Shown piece after piece: positions 57,854 to 64,000 of a stretch of DNA of 64,000 bases. The notes under the pieces were generated by a model. It was not told the DNA's origin, did not search any database, and was given only the letters and a program-made list of their open reading frames with translations. Made by a program: the position numbers and the translations under genes. The stretch's first letter is position 1, and each line of letters opens with the position of its first letter. Source of the DNA: Lingula anatina (taxonomy: Eukaryota > Brachiopoda > Lingulata > Lingulida > Lingulidae); contig NW_019775417.1 in assembly GCF_001039355.2 (NCBI RefSeq), forward strand, positions 336,185 to 400,184. Direction: 5' to 3'.

Positions 57854-60445
57854 CCCCAAACAACATAATACTTAATTTAAGGAGTCTCTGTTATATTAGC
57901 TTTTTTGGCAATCTGCGCAGACTGTGCACATGAGTATTTTTTTTACAACATCGGCTAATGATTAAAATATCACATGCAATGCAATATGTAATTCATCTTT
58001 TTATGACAGTTTTGTAATTATTTTGATTGAAGCGTTAGGTGTTTCTGAAATATAAGAGAAGCCTCTCAAACAGCAAAGAATTTACATGGTATATAAAGAA
58101 AAGTATTCCTTCGGTTGCTATTACATTGGACTGTTAAAGCACACTGAGGACAGGAAAATAAGAATAAAAAAGAGATAAAAAGAAAAGAGGAGAGAGCACA
58201 AATTACCTTCGTGTATTGCCAGGGTAGATATAAAACGTCTCATTGAAGAATGATTCTCTAAACCATCGCAGAGGCTCAAAGAAGTACACAGCTTCTGCAT
58301 TCTGGTTAAATATCTCCGCTAAGAACGTTGATCCACTCCTGTAATAGGCGAGCACTATGACGATGTCAGTTTGGGACTCGTCCTGCCTTGGGTATGTGTC
58401 TCCTGTGGCATTGGTTGAAGCTGGTTCTAAACAGAGAAGAAAGTTCTTAGGTACAGTACTATTTAAAACAGTGCAATGTTTTGGAAATTTGAACAACATA
58501 CGCTTAGCGAACAACTACGAGAGGGGGGGGGGGCAAGGAATAAAATTCACGAAATATGTTCGACCAAATATAAACACTGTAGTATATTAGTTTTATGTCA
58601 ATATAATAATAATTCAAGTTTAATATGAAGGTTAACCATTTTAGGAAGGAGAGGGGGTACTCCGAAAGTTATAGTAGGGGTACAGCAGGGCTTACATTGT
58701 ATTCGATGTAACCTTTGGTATACGTATAGTGAAGAGGAGTTAATATAAAATGAAGGGATAAACATTTTCCTGCAAATGGGTCTGCCACTTACAATACAAG
58801 GGGTCCCAAGAGAATGGTTTTAACAATAAATAAATAAACAAATAAACAAAAAATAAATAAATTAATAAATTAATAAATAAATAAATAAATAAATAAATAA
58901 ACACTATAGTTTGATAATTCAAGTTTTCTTTCAAGCCTCCCTGATGGGTTTTAAAACAAGCACAACATATCTGAAATCAACGCTATTCGTAAACAATTAT
59001 TTTCGAATTATCTACTGCAGTCGTCAACTGAAAGAGCTAGCATGCATATGATTTTAGATTTACCATAAAAATATCTAGGCCATGTGACTGCTGTTGGTTT
59101 TTATACTACCTTGATCGTTTTCAAGGTTTACGAAGCGTACGAGATGATATGGTTGTATATTTCAATATCACCATGCAGAAACAACACTAACGAAGCCTAC
59201 AGCTACTGGTATCCATAAACGTCAATTTGCATGCAAGCTCTTAATTAGAACATTTATGATATTTTAATTCTTCTGTATACATATAACTTAGAACGATTCT
59301 CCAGAAAGTTAATGAAAAATACCAGTTTACTACAAACAAACAAATTAATTAATAAATCAAAGGAGATACATGTAAATCAGGTGTTCAACGTTTATTGTAG
59401 CCAGTTTGTACATGTGTGAAAGGAATGGTAGTCATAAGAATGGGCAGATTGGGCTCCAATATGATTAGTACAGGTAAGGGTTAGTTAAATAAATGGGGTT
59501 AGTATATGGGACGAAAGTAATGGGGAACGGTCTACGGTTCCTAGCCGACTTCCATTCCCATCTTACTGATGCCTGTAACAACACGTCTACTGCGCCACGT
59601 AATGTGGCGTGAATACAATAGAACTATACATATAGGTGTTATAGTAAAATCAGATTAGGACTTGCTTCTATACATAGTGTTGACTAAGGGTGGCGTGCAC
59701 GTCCAGTGAAACTGTCATACTAGGTAGATATATCTAACTCCGTGGGGACTCTTGCTGAATGCAATCAGATTAACTGAATGACACACCTCGTCGACCAGCT
59801 AGGGGAGAATTCGAAGTAACAGCGTGTGCGTTGTTTCGCACTCAAAATGAAGTGAAAAAGCTTCCCAAAGCCAACCGCACGCTAATATAATGTTTATCGA
59901 CACTTACCTGCTCAAAGAGGCGTATGTGCCATTCAGTTAATCTGACAACATTCAGCAAGAGTCCCCGTGGAGTCGGTTTGATCTACGTAGAACGTTAGTT
60001 TCATGGGGAACGCACCATAAGATGTACCTTAAGGCTTGAAGACATCATTGTATATGTGGGGCACACACACACACGCGCACACACACACACACGCGCACAC
60101 ACACACACACTGCTCTGTGGAGGCTCGAAAGGTAACACCTAGCGGTCGTGATAGGGGGGTAGACCAAAGGTGGCTATACATGTCTGCTTGCAGTTTCGGT
60201 TTCACAAGCATAGCTAACCTGTGGTGTTTTCAGTTTAAGTGGGCTTTCCGTATTTTGTGGTTTTCAAACAAGTTTTAAATCATTTCAAACCAAAAAGACG
60301 CAGGCCTACCTTTCGTATCTGCTATCAACAATCCACGCGTACTGGGCCGATTGTTCGATCCTCCCCAAGACAATCGTAGCAGGATGCCGGCGCTGACACA
60401 TAACATCAAAAATACGGTGCGGGTGAACCAGGTATTTGTAGACAT
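56757..60445 (-). CDS. Carbohydrate sulfotransferase (CHST/GlcNAc-6-O-type), 3 exons, 390 aa
   Basis: Coding exons are complement(join(56757..57573, 58207..58426, 60310..60445)), 1173 bp, with GT/AG introns in phase 1 then phase 2. It is a type II Golgi enzyme: a short cytosolic tail, a membrane anchor at residues 9-25 (TVFLMLCVSAGILLRL), then the lumenal domain. The 5'-phosphosulfate-binding motif is YYRSGSTF (73-80) and the 3'-phosphate-binding motif is HLIRDPRGSINSQ (231-243). Sequons are present (NAT, NET, NGT). These motifs place it with the CHST1/2/3/4/5/7 family, which moves sulfate from PAPS to position 6 of GlcNAc, Gal or GalNAc; the acceptor cannot be told from sequence. Length matches the family. 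A polyadenylation signal is at 56413-56418 on the minus strand. A CA/TA microsatellite lies in the second intron. Confidence 0.88.
57786..57850. repeat. (CA)n(TA)n microsatellite
   Basis: CA repeat passing directly into TA repeat in the second intron of the sulfotransferase. Confidence 0.95.
58826..58902. repeat. (TAAA)n microsatellite
   Basis: TAAA-rich repeat with variants (CAAA, TTAA) in intron 1 of the sulfotransferase. Confidence 0.95.
59690..60019. mobile_element. Foldback element, related subfamily, with spacer
   Basis: Arms at 59690-59785 and 59927-60019 (GGGGACTCTTGCTGAATG and CATTCAGCAAGAGTCCCC, AGATTAACTGAATG and CATTCAGTTAATCT) are inverted around a 140 bp unrelated spacer. It lies in intron 1 of the sulfotransferase gene. 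Confidence 0.65.
60062..60111. repeat. (CA)n microsatellite with CGCG interruptions
   Basis: CA repeat interrupted twice by CGCG, in intron 1 of the sulfotransferase. Confidence 0.95.
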
Positions 60446-61195
60446 AATGCCTTCGACGCCTTAACGCTTAAAATAACAAGAATGAATGGCCGATCAGCTT
60501 CTCGCTACTCTACCGTCCTCGTGCAGTTAAATTCACTCATGTTGGCATTTTCTCATGCAGTTATGAAGTCCCCGAAGTCCCCGAAGTCGGGGTAGAACAA
60601 CGCATGCGAGTCAGCCTAGTGACATGGCGCATTCCAATCCCCGTATTGTTAGATCTATATATAGTGATATTTGCTCATGTGATCACAAGAAAGCCTCAGA
60701 CTGTGACCACACCTCCTATTAAGTGAGCCTTTATGGGGAGTGGATGTCCTACAGAATTGGTCCAATGTTTGTTTTTCTTCTTAAAATCATATGATTCTTG
60801 GCTCCAGTGTTAGCACAGTGCTCTCAAATATATATTCTACAGTACCATGCAGCACCGTCCCGCCCTAGGCGTATAAACAGCTTTAATTGCCTTTATATTT
60901 TAATTGTTTTTCCCGGAGGTATCGATAATGGGATTTTTTGAACTCATAAACCTTTTTTTCGTGTGAAAAAATGATATTATACTTAACACCTGTAATGGTA
61001 GATACAACTGTGCAGCATGGCTTCTCTATTGTCTTGAAATCAGGACAAGATTGTTTTCAACTTTAACTAAGTGCTAAGCGCACATTTTTCTGGTATTCAG
61101 TTTTGGTCAGCTTTGATTACGTTTCCACGTATACTCATATACAACAGCTTTTCTGCATTCTACTCAACGCCAGGAGGAAGGGTGTTAATCAGTTA

Positions 61196-61269
61196 ATCTG
61201 ATTGCATTCAGCGAGAGTCCCCGCGTGGTTGTGATCTACGTAGGGCTATAGTTTCATTAAGAATGAGCC
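61196..61269. mobile_element. Solo arm of the foldback subfamily
   Basis: CAGTTAATCTGATTGCATTC, AGCGAGAGTCCCCGCG and GATCTACGTAG..AGTTTCATT match the right arm at 59927-60019. No partner arm adjoins it. Confidence 0.55.
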
Positions 61270-61756
61270 CTTACTCGAATTCTACCCAGATTAGATCAGC
61301 ACTACAGCTATATCAAACTAAACATTGTGGTTGTTTTATAACGAGGAAGATATTGCGGAAGATACAAGCCAATACCCACTTCATTCCAGTGTACTACGTA
61401 TGTATTGACCTTAAATACGGTAGACCTAGTTCCAGGACGAAGCTCTTTTGTGAAAAATGCTGCAGGCGACTTTACAGCCCAGTTATTGTTTGAAATCGAC
61501 CCCCTACTTCATTGTTTGTAACCTCATTCCTCGGGGTCAAATGCTCAATAACAAGGGTGCTGAGCTCTCAAGAATGAGGTACACTGAATTCATTGATTAC
61601 TCAGACATTTTGTCTCTTTCACACGCAGTGCACTTAAAAGGATGTCTGCACCAGCCGGGTGATTGTAACTGCATATCTTGGATTTCTTTGCCCAAAGTGT
61701 GCCTACGAACCATAACACAGGCGCTGAGCTTACTTATGCACCGATTTGGTGAGCCT

Positions 61757-61923
61757 TAGACCCCGTTCCCATACCTAGATCGATCTAGCAGCATCGACCC
61801 ATCTCCGAGGGGTCTCTCGCTAGATTGCATTCAGCTTAAGCGACTCTGATGTCTGTCACACCTATTAAAGCTGTTAGAGGGTAATTAAGTGATAGACACA
61901 ATAAGAGTGGGAACAGGGTCTTA
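61757..61923. mobile_element. Palindromic foldback element, right arm deleted
   Basis: AGACCCCGTTCCCATACC..TAGATCGATC at left and GTGGGAACAGGGTCT at right are inverted ends. The left stem through GAGGGTAATTAAGT is present but most of the right stem is gone. Confidence 0.65.
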
Positions 61924-62007
61924 GATGTTCTAGAGACGTCAGTGACCTATGACACTCAGAATCTGCACACTTTGATGTCTTTGAATTCTATTCATGTTAA
62001 TAACTGG

Positions 62008-62461
62008 GACTTAGGGTGCATCCCAGAGATTTAGATCGATCCAGAGATTAAGGGTGCTTTCCCAGAGATTTAGATCGATCTAAAGATTAAGATTTAGATC
62101 GACCTAACTCCCTGGGGGTTCACGCTAAATTGCAGTCAGCCGAGCGGGCACCATAGTTAATTACCCCCTTAGTAGGCGGGACAGACGCTTAAGCCGGCCA
62201 AGCTGACAGTAATCTAGTGAGACTCCCCACAGGGATAGATCAATCTAAAAATCTATGGAAATGGGTTGTAAGATTTAGATCGACCTAACTGCCTGGGGTT
62301 TCACGCTAAATTGCAGTCAGACGAGCGCGCACCATAGTTAATTACCCCCTTACTGCTTTTAGTAGGCGGGACAGACGCTTAAGCCGGCTAAGCTGACAGT
62401 AATCTAGTGAGACTCCCCACAGGGACAGATCGATCTAAAATCTATGGGAATGGGGTCTTAG
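62008..62461. mobile_element. Two foldback elements in tandem
   Basis: 62092-62268 and 62275-62461 are nearly identical: GATTTAGATCGACCTAACT, TTCACGCTAAATTGCAGTC, ATAGTTAATTACCCCCTTA, GGCGGGACAGACGCTTAAGC, AGTAATCTAGTGAGACTCCC. The first copy lacks the CTGCTTTT of the stem. Extra terminus fragments with TTAGATCGATC are repeated upstream at 62030-62100. Confidence 0.7.
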
Positions 62462-63744
62462 TCATCCACAGGATAATACTTCAAGGCACAACGCGTTAGG
62501 CTTTTTTGTATTGTAAATGGATTTTTCTTGGTAATTACAGACATTTTCCCCTTAATCGCCAAATTATGCCCCATAAAAAACCGTGGATAAATCTATTATC
62601 TACAAACACTTTCTCACGGCGTCCTTCCTATGCAACGATCTGCGCATCACAACGTACGAAGCATTTAATATACCAAAAATACCATACAAAACTTGGCCGA
62701 AGAATAATCATAGATGAAAAAATGTTATTATACTTATATGCAAAGAGAGGAAACTCCAGATTAAATATTAGCTTCAGTACTTTACTAATACCCTTCTTAT
62801 CGGAATTTTCGAAGACAGTACCGCATCTACTGGCAATTGAGTCGTAAGAGTCATTCAGGCTCAGTAGTTAATATCTTCATTATTTGAGTGGTTATAGTAA
62901 ATCACTGTATAACTGTATATTTATAAGGGTATCTCTATTGCACATTTTCAGTGTACTCATTGCATCCTAACCAACATGTAAAGGCCTAAAATTCATTATG
63001 CACCTTACACGTGATTTAACTCAGGTCTTATAAGTCATATCACACCTTTTCAGGTGCGTGTGCACTGAATACCGGACAAATCGTGTCTGTGAGACACTTT
63101 GAAAGGAAAGGGAGGGCACGTGAGCAGGCTTAAGTTTTGAGGAACAGAAGGACTCGATAGAGGACAATCCTAGCAGAAGATTAGGTCAAGGGTTTGGCGA
63201 GTTTCTTCCTCGCTGTCAGACTGTCAGTGAAGAACACCACCACCTGTAGTATCACTGACGTTCCACGAAAAAGTGAACACTTGAGTCACGCCAGTGACGC
63301 ACACACATTGTGTAATGTTTCTATAATACTGACTCACACAATTAATTTTGATATTTTATATTATTATACCCTCTGTAAGGTTTAGTTTACTTTTGTTGTG
63401 ATTGAGGAGCCTGGTGTCCAGCTCATCTAATGCATTCATTTGCATAAATGACAAGTTTTCATTCAGGGTGGTGCCCCATGAGTTTTGCACTTTGTTTCAT
63501 TCATCACAGTGTCTTCGTAGGAGGAACACATAGTACTCTTACTTTTGAATCCGTTATTTCTACTTGAAATTTATAGTTTAAAGGAATGGCAGAAATGTTT
63601 TTAAGTGTCTTGTGAATCCATGTGAATAAACCAAGATCCAGTGAAAAACACATGCCTTTTCTTTGACTTTTATTTAACCTATATAACCCCTGCGTGTTAT
63701 ATAAAGTAAAAACATTTCTCAATCATCCCACGGAAATTTCCATC

Positions 63745-64000
63745 ATGGCGTACCACGGCAGCTTACAAGATTTCGGACTAACCCATAGACGATTCAGAAC
63801 CAACAGTTTGCGTTCGGCATCGGAATCCCAAAGGACGAAAGCAGCGCTTGCTATTGCTAATGCTCAGCTGGAATTCGAAGAAGCGGAAACCGCACTAAGG
63901 CGTCGGTATCGCGAGCAAGAGCTAAAAGACGAAATGAGAATGCTTTCCCTACGAGCCCAGGTGAGACGGCGGGAAATTGAGGCTGAAATTCAGGAAGACG
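63745..64000 (+). CDS. 5' part of charged coiled-coil protein, possible retroelement polyprotein
   Basis: ATG at 63745 opens a frame that runs off the window (85 codons seen). It starts MAYHGSLQDFGLTHRR, followed by a Ser/Arg stretch and a long Ala/Glu/Arg/Lys-rich helix with many Glu and Arg. Such N-termini are common in BEL/Pao-like polyproteins of invertebrates, but a host coiled-coil protein is equally compatible. No protease, reverse transcriptase or primer-binding site can be seen here. An AATAAA (63629) and low-complexity sequence upstream could belong to an LTR. Confidence 0.45.
   Translation, partial: MAYHGSLQDFGLTHRRFRTNSLRSASESQRTKAALAIANAQLEFEEAETALRRRYREQELKDEMRMLSLRAQVRRREIEAEIQED

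Larger units (their letters stand above)
60446..63744. other. Sulfotransferase 5' flank, foldback elements, no other gene
   Basis: The sulfotransferase promoter should lie in 60446-60700; CTATATATAG at 60655-60664 is a TATA-like sequence on either strand. Further right are foldback elements (61196-62461). Open frames at 61263-61493, 61457-61759 and 62506-62847 show no recognisable domain. 63040-63740 precedes the coiled-coil ORF and may be its 5' UTR or LTR. Confidence 0.4.

Noticed and set aside
62506-62847. 113-codon frame
   Set aside because: No recognisable domain, signal or repeat identity; composition is like the AT-rich flank. It is probably chance.

Overview
This window looks like AT-rich nuclear DNA from a marine invertebrate. 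Genes have spliced exons with GT/AG introns, there are several LINE fragments and palindromic transposons, and runs of N mark assembly gaps (24857-25094, 45103-45169, one N at 48616). The gene content (a secreted pentraxin-like family, a class A GPCR, a Golgi sulfotransferase) would suit an invertebrate deuterostome such as a hemichordate or cephalochordate, but I cannot name the species from sequence alone.

The main theme is a minus-strand array of pentraxin-like genes covering about 1-56 kb. Each complete copy has three coding exons: a signal-peptide exon of 70 or 76 bp, a 387-390 bp exon carrying the HHWCVVWSG motif, and a 227 bp terminal exon ending in Cys-stop. Both introns are phase 1. 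Six copies look intact by reading frame and splice sites: 1120-6430, 7825-11634, 16965-21178, 32477-35225, 43188-45690 and 51782-53529. Between them lie decayed copies: a terminal exon with a nonsense codon cut by a TA microsatellite (12635-12853), an orphan terminal exon whose other two exons were deleted (13500-13726), a degenerate whole copy (29754-31819), and signal-exon relics near 31.3, 46.3 and 56.0 kb. The units carried LINE, palindrome and THAP-like fragments along when they duplicated.

Other genes are an intronless class A GPCR on the plus strand (26818-27867), a three-exon carbohydrate sulfotransferase on the minus strand (56757-60445) with a decayed paralogous fragment at 42131-42345, and the start of a charged coiled-coil protein running off the right edge (63745-64000), which may be a retroelement polyprotein.

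Mobile DNA is abundant: L2/CR1-type LINE pieces, a foldback family with termini containing TAGATCGATC and a TAATTA centre (about a dozen copies), a nested-hairpin element (5276-5838), a 1.45 kb element with GACCGGTGT ends (18707-20158), and oppositely oriented repeat arrays (35.88-39.20 kb).

The most unusual segment is 48617-51165, just after a single-N join. It holds a 209-codon ORF followed 37 nt later by a histone-type 3' stem-loop (GGCCCTTTTCAGGGCC then ACCCA), two more such stem-loops, at least twelve short hairpins whose stems differ but whose loop keeps GAGA (often CGAGACA), and a type I hammerhead ribozyme-like fold at 50677-50735. I do not recognise this combination as a described element.
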